64,000 nucleotides of DNA, taken from assembly GCF_001547525.1 (NCBI RefSeq), contig NZ_LNJP01000004.1:434001-498000 (forward strand). Reading direction: 5' to 3'. The notes beneath the pieces were generated by a model that saw only the letters and a program-made list of their open reading frames with translations, had not been told where the DNA came from and searched no databases. Positions 52,648 through 61,874 of the stretch are shown here, piece after piece. Source of the DNA: Burkholderia anthina. Its GTDB lineage: Bacteria > Pseudomonadota > Gammaproteobacteria > Burkholderiales > Burkholderiaceae. How positions within the stretch are numbered: the first letter of the stretch is position 1; each line of letters opens with the position of its first letter. The position numbers were made by a program, and so were the translations under genes.

Positions 52648-53562
52648 ATGAGCAGACGCGATCCGATGGCCGGGCTGCACGTGTTCATGAGCGTCGCGAC
52701 GGCCGGCAACTTCACGCGCGCCGCCGCTGCGCTGGGCCTGACGCCGGCCGCCGTCAGCCTTGCGATCGGGCAGCTCGAGGGCGAACTGAACGTGAAGCTG
52801 TTCAACCGCAGCACGCGCGGCGTGAGTCTCACGGAAGCCGGCCAGCGCTACTGGCGGCAGACCGAACCCGCGTACCGGCAGGTCATGCAGGCACGCGACG
52901 AACTGAAGGATGCGCGCAGCGAGCCGAACGGGCTGCTGCGCGTGACCGCGCTGCCGCTCGCGCGCTTGCTCGTGATCGCGCCGGTGCTCGCGACGTTCCG
53001 CGAGCGCTATCCGAAAGTCCGGCTCGAAATTCGCTACGAGAACGAACTCGTCGACATCGCGAAGGAGGGCTTCGATGCGGGAATCCGCCTGGCCGACCGG
53101 CTACAGCCGGGCATGATCGGCGTGCGGATCGCGCCTGCGCTGACGTGTGCGCTGGTCGCGTCTCCGGCCTATCTTGCCCGGCACGGCACGCCCGAGTCGA
53201 TCGCCGCGCTCGCGCGGCATGCGTGCATCCGTTTCCGGTTTTCGGAAAGCGGCCGCCTGCACAAATGGCTGCTGCGCGACGGGCGGCACGACGTCGATCT
53301 CGACCCGGACGGCGTGTTCGTGACGAACGACGACGATGCGGTGATCGACGCGGCGCGCGCCGGAGTCGGCATCGCGTTCGCGTTCGTGCGCGAGCGGATC
53401 GAGCAGGACCTGCGCGACGGCACGCTCGTCGAGGTGCTGCCCGGTGCGTGCCGGACGCTGCCGCCGATGTGGCTGTATTACGTGAACCGCAAGCACGTGC
53501 CGGCCAAGCTGCGCGCGTTCATCGACGTGCTGCGCGAGCGTGACGGCGCGGACGCGGCGTAA
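52648..53562 (+). CDS. LysR-type transcriptional regulator
   Basis: 304 residues. The helix-turn-helix GLHVFMSVATAGNFTRAAAALGLTPAAVSLAIGQLEGELNVKLFNRSTRGVSLTEAGQRY (residues about 8-66) is followed by an effector domain. It is of the large TTR/AaeR-like subgroup with NRSTRGVSLTEAG. The ATG at 52648 has GAGG 6 bases upstream; two ATGs just before it are alternatives. It is divergent from the GlcG-SDR unit with about 107 bases between starts, so it is the likely regulator of that unit. Confidence 0.87.
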   Translation: MSRRDPMAGLHVFMSVATAGNFTRAAAALGLTPAAVSLAIGQLEGELNVKLFNRSTRGVSLTEAGQRYWRQTEPAYRQVMQARDELKDARSEPNGLLRVTALPLARLLVIAPVLATFRERYPKVRLEIRYENELVDIAKEGFDAGIRLADRLQPGMIGVRIAPALTCALVASPAYLARHGTPESIAALARHACIRFRFSESGRLHKWLLRDGRHDVDLDPDGVFVTNDDDAVIDAARAGVGIAFAFVRERIEQDLRDGTLVEVLPGACRTLPPMWLYYVNRKHVPAKLRAFIDVLRERDGADAA

Positions 53563-53642
53563 TCGCAGCGGCCGGGCCCGCTGCAACGATTGATCCGGCG
53601 GCGCATGATGGCGGCTCCACCACGAAGCCATGGAGTCGCGCG

Positions 53643-54077
53643 ATGACCATATTTCCGCATTTTCCGATTCGAACGCTCGTGATTGCCGCGGCGTTGGCGG
53701 CCGCCACGATTTCCAGCGCACCGGCCATCGGCCAGACGTCGACGGTGCCGGCCGGCACGGCTGTCGCGACGCCCGACAATGCGGTTCTGCTGACGGTGTT
53801 CCTGAAACACGACCAATCCCGCCCGCTCGCCGAGTTGAATGCGCAACTCGCGAAGCAGGGGTTCTACAAGGCATTCCCGCCGCCGGGCGTCGAGGTGGTG
53901 AGCTGGACGGTCACGATGGGCATCGGGCAGATCGTCGTGCTGCGGCTGCCGGCGTCGCGGCTGCGCGAGGTCAATCGCGTGCTCGAGGACACGGCCTGGG
54001 GCGCGTACCGGACGGAGTTCTACCCGACCTACGATTACAAGGCGATCGGGTTGGGCGAGCATGAGCGGGCGAAATAG
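53643..54077 (+). CDS. Small secreted protein of unknown function
   Basis: 144 residues. A Sec signal peptide (about 1-31, ending near SSAPAIGQ) precedes a soluble region of about 110 residues: NAVLLTVFLKHDQSRPLAELNAQLAKQGFYKAFPPPGVEVVSWTVTMGIGQIVVLRLPASRLREVNRVLEDTAWGAYRTEFYPTYDY in outline. It has an alternating beta/alpha pattern like a ferredoxin-type fold, and no Cys in the mature part. I recognise no named family. A CGCG-GATG context precedes the ATG; the ribosome site is weak. It is monocistronic. Confidence 0.7.
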   Translation: MTIFPHFPIRTLVIAAALAAATISSAPAIGQTSTVPAGTAVATPDNAVLLTVFLKHDQSRPLAELNAQLAKQGFYKAFPPPGVEVVSWTVTMGIGQIVVLRLPASRLREVNRVLEDTAWGAYRTEFYPTYDYKAIGLGEHERAK

Positions 54078-54503
54078 CGTACGGGAGCGTAGTTCCGCAC
54101 CGACGGTGCGCCGCGCGGGCGCACCGGATCGACTCGTTCCCATTCCGAAACGCGCGGCGCCGTCGCGTTTTCGTCCTCACCGTCCGCGCTTGGCGCGGCA
54201 GATTTCTCCGAAATGGATCACAACGCGTTCATCCGATGAAAAAACCGCCCCGGTTCCCGGTATGATGCGCACCTGCGTTCGTGGAGCGCCGTATTTCTAT
54301 GCGGTTTTGATGCGCAAGACATCACAAATTCGCACAAAGCGAACATGAAAGATTTTGTAATATAAGTTCCGTATACTCGTAAATTCTGGTTTCGGCGCCG
54401 CCCGCCCTCGTCCTGGCCGGCCGCCCACGCAGAACAACGAGATTTTCGTCGCCGCCCGGCCCACCCGCGCCGCGACACGCTATGCACCACCACTGAACAC
54501 GTT
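54078..54503. other. AT-richer intergenic region upstream of mprF
   Basis: About 425 bases. The part 54310-54390 is the most AT-rich stretch of the neighbourhood (GATTTTGTAATATAAG, GTATACTCGTAAATT), with TATACT at 54372-54377 as a possible -10. It should hold the mprF promoter. I see no coding frame and no clear operator. Confidence 0.5.
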
Positions 54504-57098
54504 ATGTCTTCCCGCCACCCTGGTTCGCCCGGCCCTGCCGCGGCGGTGATCGCCCGTGCCCGGGCGCTGATCCGCCACGAGCGCGTGCTGTCGCCGCTGC
54601 TCGCGCTCGGTATCGGCCTGCTGCTGATCGTGGTTTTCCAGCACCTGTCGGAATCCGTCGACTACCGGTCGGTGATGCGCCAGTTGCGTCACATGTCCGT
54701 CGTCGAATGGAGCGCGTCGCTCGCCGCGACGGCGCTCAGCTATCTCGCGCTCGTCGCCCGCGATGCGGTCGGCCTGCGTTACGTCGCGGCCAGGGTGCCG
54801 CGCGTCGCGCTGTGGATCGGCGCGATCGCCGGCTCCGCGCTCGGCAACGCGACCGGCTTCGGCGCGCTGACGGGCGGCGCGGTGCGCGCCCGCGTGTACG
54901 GCGTGTCGGGCGTCACGCCCGCCCAGATCGGCCGGATGACGGTGTTCACGAGCGGCACGCTGGCGCTCGCGATGGTGCTGATGACGGCGGTCGGCATGGT
55001 CTGCGTGCCGGAGGCGCTCGCCGCGATGCTGCACGTCGCGCCCGGCGTGCTCACGTGGACGGGGGCCGCGTTGCTCGTCGTGCTCGCCGCGCTGGTCGTG
55101 CTGTGCGGCAACGCCGCGCGCCCGGTCGTCACGCGTTTCAAATGGTTGTCGTTCGACGTGCCGGCGCGGCGCGATCTCGTCGCGCAAGTCGTCTACGCGG
55201 TGCTCGACGTCGTCGCCGCGGGCCTGACGCTGTGGGTGTTGCTGCCGGCGGCGCCCGTCGGCTTCCCGACCTTCATTACCGTCTATGCCGCCGCGTTGCT
55301 GCTCGGGATGATCGGCCATACGCCGGGCGGGATCGGCGTGTTCGAAGCGGCGATGGTCTTCACGCTCGGCCGCGAAGTGCCCGCGCACGAAATGGTCGCC
55401 GCGCTGATCGCGTATCGCGCGATCTATTTCGGCGTGCCGCTCGTGCTGTCGGCCGGCCTGCTGGCCGGCTTCGAAGGCCGTGCGCTGCGGCGCCGGCTCG
55501 TCACGCGGCAGGCCGCGCGCGTGTCGCAGCTCGCGCCGGTGTTCCTGAGCCTCGTGACGTTCGCGGTCGGCGGGATGCTGGTGATCTCGAGCGCGACGCC
55601 GGCGTTCTGGCACCGGATCGCGATCCTGCGCCACATCGTGCCGCTGTGGGTGCTCGAAGGCTCGCAGGTGATCTGCAGCGTGCTCGGCGTCGCGCTGCTG
55701 TTCGTCGCGCGCGGGCTGCTGCGCCGGCTCGACGGCGCGTGGTGGATGACCTTCGCATTGACGCTCGCGAGCCTCGCGCTGTCGCTGGCCAAGGGCCTCG
55801 CGTTCGTCGAGGCCGGCGTGCTCGGCACGCTGCTCGTGCTGCTGCTCGTCAGCCGCCGCCGGTTCAACCGTCATTCGTCGTTGCTCGCCGAGCGCTTCAC
55901 CGTGAGCTGGTTCGTGTCGGTGGCGCTGGTGCTGATGCTGGCCGTGTGGGTGCTGTTCTTCGCGTTCCGCGACGTGCCGTACACGCGCGAGCTGTGGTCG
56001 CATTTCTCGTTCGATGCGCGCGCGCCGCGGGCGCTGCGCGCGACGCTCGCCGCCGGCGTGTTCGTTGCCTTGTTCGCGCTGTGGCAACTGCTGCGCCCGG
56101 CGCCCGGGCGTTTCGTGAAGCCCGCGGCGCAGGATCTGGTCGACGCGGAGCAGATCATCCGCGCGCAGGAATGCAGCGACGCGGGCCTCGCGCTGATGGG
56201 CGACAAGTCGTTCCTGTTCTCGGAGTCGCGGCGCGCGTTCCTGATGTACGCGAAGAACGGCCGCACGTGGGCCGCGCTCCACGACCCGGTCGGGCCGCGC
56301 GAAGAGTGGCCGGCGCTGATCAGCAAGTTCATCGCGCTCGCGCATGCGCACAGCGGCCGCGCGGCGTTCTACCAGGTGCGCGCGAACGCGCTGCCGCTGT
56401 ATCTCGACGCGGGGCTCACGCTGATGAAGCTGGGCGAGGAAGCGCATATCGCGCTCGACCGGTTCGACCTGAAGGGATCGAACCGCTCGCACCTGCGCTA
56501 CGCGCTGCGCCGCGGCGACAAGGATGCGCTGACGGTCGAGGTGATCGCGCCGGACGACGTGCCGGCCGCGCTGCCCGCGCTGCGCGACATCTCCGACGGC
56601 TGGCTCGACAGCCGCGATGCGCGCGAGAAGAGCTTCTCGGTGGCAGCGTTCCACGACGGCTATCTCGCGACGCAATCGGTGATGCTGGTGCGGCAGGCCG
56701 ACAAGCCGATCGCGTTCGTCACGTTCATGACGACCGACCTCAACACCGAGGCGACGGTCGGCGTGATGCGCCATCTGCCGGACGCTTCGCCGTACGCGAT
56801 GGAGTATCTGTTTACGCAGCTCGCGCTGCATCTGAAGGAAGCGGGGTTCCGCAAGCTGAGCCTGGGTATCGCGCCGTTCTCGGGGATGGGCGCGGCGAAG
56901 ATGCCGTCGCCGTTCCACCGGCTCGGCCTGATGGTCTGGCGCTTCGGCGGCCGCTTCTACAACTTCCGCGGCTTGCGCGCTTTCAAGAGCAAGTTCGAAC
57001 CGCACTGGGAGCCGCGTTATCTCGCGGCCTCGGGCTCGGTCGGCGTGTTCGTCACGCTCGCGGATCTCTCATTGCTGGCTGGAGGTCGGCGTTCATGA
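54504..57098 (+). CDS. mprF: Lysylphosphatidylglycerol synthase/flippase MprF
   Basis: 864 residues. The N-terminal half (about 30-510) holds twelve or more membrane segments of the flippase, including GSALGNATGFGALTGGAVRARVYGVSGV and GHTPGGIGVFEAAMVFTLGRE. The C-terminal cytosolic domain (about 540-860, DUF2156, GNAT-like fold) has LMGDKSFLFSESRRAFLMYAKNGRTWAALHDPVG, RSHLRYALRRG and the late GMGAAKMPSPFHRLGLMVWRFGGRFYNFRGLRAFKSKF. It transfers lysine (or alanine) from tRNA to phosphatidylglycerol, lowering surface charge and giving resistance to cationic peptides. It overlaps the next gene by 4 bases. Confidence 0.94.
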   Translation: MSSRHPGSPGPAAAVIARARALIRHERVLSPLLALGIGLLLIVVFQHLSESVDYRSVMRQLRHMSVVEWSASLAATALSYLALVARDAVGLRYVAARVPRVALWIGAIAGSALGNATGFGALTGGAVRARVYGVSGVTPAQIGRMTVFTSGTLALAMVLMTAVGMVCVPEALAAMLHVAPGVLTWTGAALLVVLAALVVLCGNAARPVVTRFKWLSFDVPARRDLVAQVVYAVLDVVAAGLTLWVLLPAAPVGFPTFITVYAAALLLGMIGHTPGGIGVFEAAMVFTLGREVPAHEMVAALIAYRAIYFGVPLVLSAGLLAGFEGRALRRRLVTRQAARVSQLAPVFLSLVTFAVGGMLVISSATPAFWHRIAILRHIVPLWVLEGSQVICSVLGVALLFVARGLLRRLDGAWWMTFALTLASLALSLAKGLAFVEAGVLGTLLVLLLVSRRRFNRHSSLLAERFTVSWFVSVALVLMLAVWVLFFAFRDVPYTRELWSHFSFDARAPRALRATLAAGVFVALFALWQLLRPAPGRFVKPAAQDLVDAEQIIRAQECSDAGLALMGDKSFLFSESRRAFLMYAKNGRTWAALHDPVGPREEWPALISKFIALAHAHSGRAAFYQVRANALPLYLDAGLTLMKLGEEAHIALDRFDLKGSNRSHLRYALRRGDKDALTVEVIAPDDVPAALPALRDISDGWLDSRDAREKSFSVAAFHDGYLATQSVMLVRQADKPIAFVTFMTTDLNTEATVGVMRHLPDASPYAMEYLFTQLALHLKEAGFRKLSLGIAPFSGMGAAKMPSPFHRLGLMVWRFGGRFYNFRGLRAFKSKFEPHWEPRYLAASGSVGVFVTLADLSLLAGGRRS

Positions 57099-58375
57099 TG
57101 TTGACGAAGGGAATCGCGCGGGCGGCAGCCGCCTGCGCGGGAATGATGCTGGCCGGCGCTGCCTGCGCGGCGCAGCCGGCCGCAGTGAAAGCCGAAACCG
57201 TGTCCGGCGGCCGCTATGGGCCCGTGATCGTGACGAAGCCAAGCGGGCCGCTGCGCGGTTTCGTCGTGCTGTTCTCGCGTGAGGCCGGCTGGCATGCCGC
57301 CGATCAGCAGGCGGCCGACGCGCTCGCGAAAGCCGGTGCGATGACGGTCGGCGTCGATTCCGCGCGTTACGCGGCGAATCTCGCCGCGAAGCAGGAGGCC
57401 TGCCACCACCTCGACGGCGACGCCGAGGCGGTCAGCCATCAGCTCGAACGTCTCGCGCAGTCGTCGCGCTATTTCACGCCGATCGTCGCGGGCGTGGGCC
57501 AGGGCGGCGCGATCGCGAAGCAGATCCTGTCGATGGCGCCGGAGAACACGATCGCCGGCGTCGTCGCGGTCGGTCCGGCCGCGAAGCTCGATCCGCGCTT
57601 CAAGCCGTGTCCGCCCGATCCGACGATCGTGCGCCGCGCGATGCCGGGCTTCGTCGAAACGGCGGCGGCGGGCGACACCGCGAAGCTCGTGTCGCTCGTC
57701 ACGTCGCACCTGCGCGACACCACCAGCAGCGACGAGCTCGACGTGTCGGACCTGCCGCTCGTCGAGCTGCCGGCCAAGGGCGGCAGCGACCGGCTCGCGA
57801 TCGTGATCTCGGGCGACGGCGGCTGGCGCGATCTCGACAAGACGATCGCCGAGGCGTTGCGGCGCGACGGCGTGTCGGTGGTCGGCATCGACAGCCTGCG
57901 CTATTTCTGGAGCGAGAAGCCGCCCGCGCAGGTGAGCCGCGATCTGGCCCGCGTGATGCGCACCTACATGGCGCGCTGGCATGCGAGCCGCGTGGCGCTG
58001 GTCGGCTACTCGTTCGGCGCCGACGTGATGCCGTTCGCGTACAACCGGCTGCCGGCCGACCTGCGCGACAAGGTCGTGGTGATGTCGCTGCTCGGCTTCG
58101 CGCCGTCCGCCGATTTCCAGATCCGCGTGACGGGCTGGCTCGGCATGCCCGCCAGCGACAACGCGCTGAAGGTCGCGCCGGAGATCGCGAAGGTGCCGCC
58201 GGCGCTCGTGCAGTGCTTCTATGGCGCGGAAGAAACGGACACGATGTGCCCGGCGCTCGCGAACACGGGCGCCGACGTGATCAAGACGCAGGGCGATCAC
58301 CACTTCGGCCGCGATTACATCGCGCTCGAGAAGAAGATCCTCGGCGGGTTCGGCAAGGCGACGGCGGCGCGCTGA
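57095..58375 (+). CDS. AcvB/VirJ-type periplasmic lysyl-PG hydrolase/virulence protein
   Basis: 426 residues with a signal peptide (about 1-27, AGAACAAQ). Two alpha/beta-hydrolase-like repeats follow. The second carries the VirJ signature AIVISGDGGWRDLDKTIAEALRRDGVSVVGIDSLRYFWSEKPP, the nucleophile elbow VALVGYSFGADVMPFAYNRLP and a late His in GDHHFGRDY. In Agrobacterium, AcvB is reported to hydrolyse lysyl-phosphatidylglycerol and is encoded beside the synthase LpiA. Here ATGA overlap with mprF shows the same pairing and translational coupling. The reaction in this organism is inferred from the family. Confidence 0.88.
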   Translation: MMLTKGIARAAAACAGMMLAGAACAAQPAAVKAETVSGGRYGPVIVTKPSGPLRGFVVLFSREAGWHAADQQAADALAKAGAMTVGVDSARYAANLAAKQEACHHLDGDAEAVSHQLERLAQSSRYFTPIVAGVGQGGAIAKQILSMAPENTIAGVVAVGPAAKLDPRFKPCPPDPTIVRRAMPGFVETAAAGDTAKLVSLVTSHLRDTTSSDELDVSDLPLVELPAKGGSDRLAIVISGDGGWRDLDKTIAEALRRDGVSVVGIDSLRYFWSEKPPAQVSRDLARVMRTYMARWHASRVALVGYSFGADVMPFAYNRLPADLRDKVVVMSLLGFAPSADFQIRVTGWLGMPASDNALKVAPEIAKVPPALVQCFYGAEETDTMCPALANTGADVIKTQGDHHFGRDYIALEKKILGGFGKATAAR

Positions 58376-58383
58376 ACGCCGGC

Positions 58384-58407
58384 GGCGCCCGCGTGACGTC
58401 GGGCGCC
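58384..58407. terminator. GC-rich hairpin between convergent genes
   Basis: GGCGCCCG (58384-58391) and CGGGCGCC (58400-58407) form a perfect 8-bp stem with an 8-base loop between the virJ-like gene and the convergent minus-strand gene. There is no T run, so it is at best a weak or bidirectional terminator. Confidence 0.4.
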
Positions 58408-58441
58408 GGCCGGTTTGCTTGCGGTTCATCGCGTTCCGAGG

Positions 58442-58831
58442 TCAAGCGTCGACGACGAGCGCCGGATCGAGTGCGCGGATGCGCTGGTCGATGAAGTAGC
58501 CGCCGCCTTCCTGGTAGCGCAGGAACAGGCGGCCGCACGTGCGGCAGCGGTTGACGGTGCAGCGGTTGTACGGGAAATGGCGCGGCGCGATCGGTGCGTC
58601 GTCCGATGCGTAGCGCGTGCCGGCCGGATGATATTCCGCATAGGTCGGCTCGGCCTCGCCCGGCGCGACGAGCGTGGCCACTTCGGTCAGTTGCGTGTCC
58701 GGCAGCGACAGCGGCAGGGTCGTCCAGCCGGCGAGCGAGGTCCTCGTGCATGCGCACGGCTGCGTGACATGCGCGGCTTCGGCCGTCAGTTTCAGCAGCG
58801 CGTCGTGATCGACGTAAGGCAGTGGGCTCAT
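58442..58831 (-). CDS. Small protein with C-terminal zinc-ribbon-like cysteines
   Basis: 129 residues, no signal peptide. The N-terminal part has CACTRTS (two Cys); the C-terminal part reads NRCTVNRCRTCGRLFLRYQEGGGYFIDQRIRAL, with three Cys in C-x4-C-x2-C and a nearby aromatic cluster. This resembles half of a zinc ribbon completed by the N-terminal pair. I do not recognise a named family, though similar proteins are common in Burkholderia. The ATG at 58831 is preferred over a TTG two codons earlier. It converges with the virJ-like gene and lies 97 bases upstream of the end of nothing related. Confidence 0.68.
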   Translation of the reverse strand: MSPLPYVDHDALLKLTAEAAHVTQPCACTRTSLAGWTTLPLSLPDTQLTEVATLVAPGEAEPTYAEYHPAGTRYASDDAPIAPRHFPYNRCTVNRCRTCGRLFLRYQEGGGYFIDQRIRALDPALVVDA

Positions 58832-58928
58832 GGGCAATCGGGAAAGGGCGGCAGGACCTGCAATGTAACCCGCGTGCGGCCTGGCTGCATGGCCGTGACG
58901 CGCCCCGCGCCGCGCGCATCGTGTGCGA

Positions 58929-60362
58929 TCAGCCTGCCTTGCGGACGGGCGGCTGCGCGACCAGTTCGCCGAGCACGCGGATCGCGCGCTCGATGTCGCG
59001 GCTCCACGGGTGGCCGAAGTTCACGCGCACGCAGCGCTCGAAGCCGTGCGCGGCCGAAAAGAGCGGCCCCGGGGCGAAGCTGATGCCGCGGGCGATCGCC
59101 TGGCGATGCAGTTCCATCGCGTCGATCGCGTCGGGAAACGCGAGCCACAGAAAATACCCGCCGTCGGGCCGTACCCATTCGACGCCGGCCGGCAGCCAGC
59201 GCCGCAGCGCGTCGTCCATCCGGTCGAGCTGCGCGTGCAGCGCGCCGCGCAGCTTGCGCAGGTGCCGGTCGTAGCCGCCGTGCTCGAGATAGTTCGCGAT
59301 GCCGGCCTGCGCCGGAATGCTGGCCGACAGCGTCGTCATCAGCTTGAGCCGCTGCACCTTCTCCGCGAACCGGCCGGCGGCGGCCCAGCCGATCCGGTAG
59401 CCGGGCGCGAGCGTCTTCGAGAACGAGCTGCAGTGAATCACGAGGCCATGACGGTCGAACGCGCGCGCGGGCAGCGGGTAGTGCGGGCCGAAATGCAGCT
59501 CGCCGTACACGTCGTCTTCGATCAGCGGCACCTCGCGCGCCGCGAGCAGGTCGACGAGCGCGCGCTTTTTTTCGGCGGACAGCGTGACGCCGGTCGGATT
59601 CTGGAAATTGGTCATGAACCAGCACGCGCGGATGTCGTGCCGGTCGAGCGCGTTCGCGAGCGCATCGAGATCGAGGCCCGTGCGCGGATCGACGGGAATC
59701 TCGACCGCACGCAGGTCGAGCCGCTCGATCGCCTGCAGCGCCGCATAGAAGCCGGGCGCTTCGACGGCGACGACGTCGCCGGGCCGCGTGACGGCCATCA
59801 GGCACAGGTTCAGTGCTTCGAGTGCGCCGTTCGTGACGACGATTTCGTCGATCGGCTGCGCGATGCCGGTGGCGAGATAGCGCCGCGCGATCTGCTGGCG
59901 CAGCGCTTCGCTGCCGGGCGGCAGGTCGACGACGGTGCTCCACGGGCTCACGAGCCGCGCAGCTTGCGCGAGCGACTTCGCCAGACGCGGCAGCGGAAAC
60001 AGTTGCGGCGCCGGGAACGCGGACCCGAGCGGCACGATGCCGGGCTGCGTGGCCGCATCGAGCACGGAGAACACGAGGTTGCTGATGTCGACCTTGCGCG
60101 TGGCGCCGACGCGGCGCGTACGGCGCTTCGCCGCCGGGCTCGCGGCCGGTTGCGCGCCCGGCGCGACGTAGTAGCCGGAGCGTTCGCGCGCGCGGATCAA
60201 CCCCCACTGTTCGAGCAGGTAATACGCGCGAAACACCGTCGACTGGCTCACGCCATGCTGCGCGATGATCTGCCGCAGCGACGGCAGGCGCGTGCCGACG
60301 GCAAGGTTGCCGTTGCGGATGTCGTCGGCGATCGTGTGGGCGAGGGTTTCGTAGCGTTTCAT
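58929..60362 (-). CDS. MocR-type GntR regulator with aminotransferase-like domain
   Basis: 477 residues. The GntR helix-turn-helix (about 1-75) is MKRYETLAHTIADDIRNGNLAVGTRLPSLRQIIAQHGVSQSTVFRAYYLLEQWGLI in outline. The aminotransferase fold follows a basic linker, with PPGSEALRQQIARRYLATGI, WFMTNFQNPTGVTLSAEKKRALVDLLAAREVPLIEDDVYGELHFG and the PLP lysine in CSSFSKTLAPGYRIGW. It is of the YdcR/PtsJ-like group. No divergent target gene is next to it; the MFS gene upstream on the same strand ends with its own terminator. Effector and targets are unknown. Confidence 0.88.
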   Translation of the reverse strand: MKRYETLAHTIADDIRNGNLAVGTRLPSLRQIIAQHGVSQSTVFRAYYLLEQWGLIRARERSGYYVAPGAQPAASPAAKRRTRRVGATRKVDISNLVFSVLDAATQPGIVPLGSAFPAPQLFPLPRLAKSLAQAARLVSPWSTVVDLPPGSEALRQQIARRYLATGIAQPIDEIVVTNGALEALNLCLMAVTRPGDVVAVEAPGFYAALQAIERLDLRAVEIPVDPRTGLDLDALANALDRHDIRACWFMTNFQNPTGVTLSAEKKRALVDLLAAREVPLIEDDVYGELHFGPHYPLPARAFDRHGLVIHCSSFSKTLAPGYRIGWAAAGRFAEKVQRLKLMTTLSASIPAQAGIANYLEHGGYDRHLRKLRGALHAQLDRMDDALRRWLPAGVEWVRPDGGYFLWLAFPDAIDAMELHRQAIARGISFAPGPLFSAAHGFERCVRVNFGHPWSRDIERAIRVLGELVAQPPVRKAG

Positions 60363-60449
60363 CGGCGTGGGCGGAGTGCGTCGCCGCCGCACGCGGGCCG
60401 CAGCGGCGCCGCGCCGGCGGGCGCGGCCCATTGTCCGATGCGCGGCCCG

Positions 60450-60479
60450 AAAAGGAAAGCGCGGCTGTTCCGGCCGCGC
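60450..60479 (-). terminator. Intrinsic terminator of the uxuA-transporter operon
   Basis: On the minus strand GCGCGGC (60479-60473), a 7-base loop and GCCGCGC (60465-60459) are followed by TTTCCTTTT. It starts 12 bases after the MFS stop. Confidence 0.8.
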
Positions 60480-60491
60480 CGTCCCGCGGCG

Positions 60492-61802
60492 TCAGGCCGC
60501 GTTCGGCTCGACGTTGCGCCCGCTGCCGCCGCGCCGCAGCGGCGGCAACGGCTCGACCTTGCCGACCACGAACAGGTACGACAGTGCACCGACCACGCAT
60601 AGCGCGCCGGCCACCGCGAGCGGCACCACGAACGAGCCTTTCGTGATCGACAGCATCACGCCGGTGAAGGTCGTGATGAAGATGCCCGCGAGATTGCCCG
60701 CGAAGTTCTGGATGCCGCCGAGCGAGGCGACGTGCGCGGGCGTCGGCGCGACTTCGCCGACGAGCGTCCACACGTTGGCGCCGGCGAACGACAGGCTGGC
60801 ATACGCGAGTGCGAACAGGCCGAGGCAGGCCCAGTCGTTTTCGACGAACGCGGACAGCGCGATCGACGACGACAGCAGCATGCCGAACACGAGGCAGGTC
60901 TTGCGCGCGGCGGTGGCGCTCCAGCCGCGGCGGAACAGGCTGTCCGACACGTAGCCGCCGAGCCAGCCGCCGGGAATCGCGAGCAGCGCGGGCAGCATGC
61001 CCCACGTGCCGAGCGACGCGAGCGAGAAGCCGCGCGACTGCAGCAGGTAGCTCGGGAACCACGTGATGAAGAAGTAGATCGCGAAGTTCAGGCAGAACAG
61101 GCCGATCATCATCCCCCACACGGTGCGGTAGCGGAACAGGTCGAGCCACGACACCTTCGGGCCGTCGGTTGCGGCCGCAACCGTCGGCGCGCCGCGTTGC
61201 GCGAGCAGCGCGTCGACGGCGTCCGGCGCGATCGCGCGATAGCGTTCCGGATCGCGATAGACGAACCACCACGCCAGCGCCCATACGATGCCGATGCCGC
61301 CCGTGATCACGAACGACCCGCGCCAGCCGACCAGCGAGATCAGCCACGCGACGAGCGGCAGCGACAACGCCGAGCCGACGCGCGAGCCGCTGTCGAAGAT
61401 GCTGCTGGCCAGCCCGCGCTCGCTGCGCGGGAACCAGTTGAACGCGACCTTCGCGAACGAAGGGATCGCGGCCGCTTCGCCGACGCCGAGCATCAGCCGT
61501 ACGCCGACCAGTTGCGCGAGGCCGCGCGCGGCGCCCGTCGCGACGGTGAACACCGACCACCAGCCGACGGCCAGCGCGAGGCTCACGCGCACGCCGACCT
61601 TGTCGATGAACCAGCCGGCCGGCAATTGCAGGAACGCATAGGTCCAGAAGAACGCGCTCAGCACGAGCCCCATGCCGACCGCGTCGAGGCCGAGATCGGC
61701 ACGGATGCTGGGTGCGGCGATCGCGAGGTTCGCGCGATCGATGAAGTTGATGACGTTGGCGAGGAAGCACATCAGGATCATGGCCCATCGGATGCGTGGC
61801 AT
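60492..61802 (-). CDS. MFS sugar-acid transporter (ExuT/ACS family)
   Basis: 436 residues, twelve membrane segments. VINFIDRANLAIAAPSIRADLGLD at the start and LPAGWFIDKVGVRVSLALAVGWWSVFTVATGAARGL after it are the anion:cation symporter signatures shared by hexuronate, glucarate and galactonate carriers. IYFFITWFPSYLLQSRGFSLASLG and YVSDSLFRRGWSATAARKTCL are also typical. It lies 72 bases behind uxuA and ends in a strong terminator, so it most likely imports glucuronate or a related uronate (or its product mannonate/fructuronate) for UxuA. Confidence 0.88.
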   Translation of the reverse strand: MPRIRWAMILMCFLANVINFIDRANLAIAAPSIRADLGLDAVGMGLVLSAFFWTYAFLQLPAGWFIDKVGVRVSLALAVGWWSVFTVATGAARGLAQLVGVRLMLGVGEAAAIPSFAKVAFNWFPRSERGLASSIFDSGSRVGSALSLPLVAWLISLVGWRGSFVITGGIGIVWALAWWFVYRDPERYRAIAPDAVDALLAQRGAPTVAAATDGPKVSWLDLFRYRTVWGMMIGLFCLNFAIYFFITWFPSYLLQSRGFSLASLGTWGMLPALLAIPGGWLGGYVSDSLFRRGWSATAARKTCLVFGMLLSSSIALSAFVENDWACLGLFALAYASLSFAGANVWTLVGEVAPTPAHVASLGGIQNFAGNLAGIFITTFTGVMLSITKGSFVVPLAVAGALCVVGALSYLFVVGKVEPLPPLRRGGSGRNVEPNAA

Positions 61803-61874
61803 GCAGGTGTCTCCATGCGGAATGTCGTGGCGGGCGACCGGCGATCCGCTGCGCCGGCCGCCTCGAAGGGCGGA

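Noticed and set aside
54707..58375. Apparent 1222-codon fusion frame covering mprF and the VirJ-like gene
   Set aside because: Its first part is an out-of-frame reading of mprF. Only the part from 57095 is real, as the separate VirJ-like protein.
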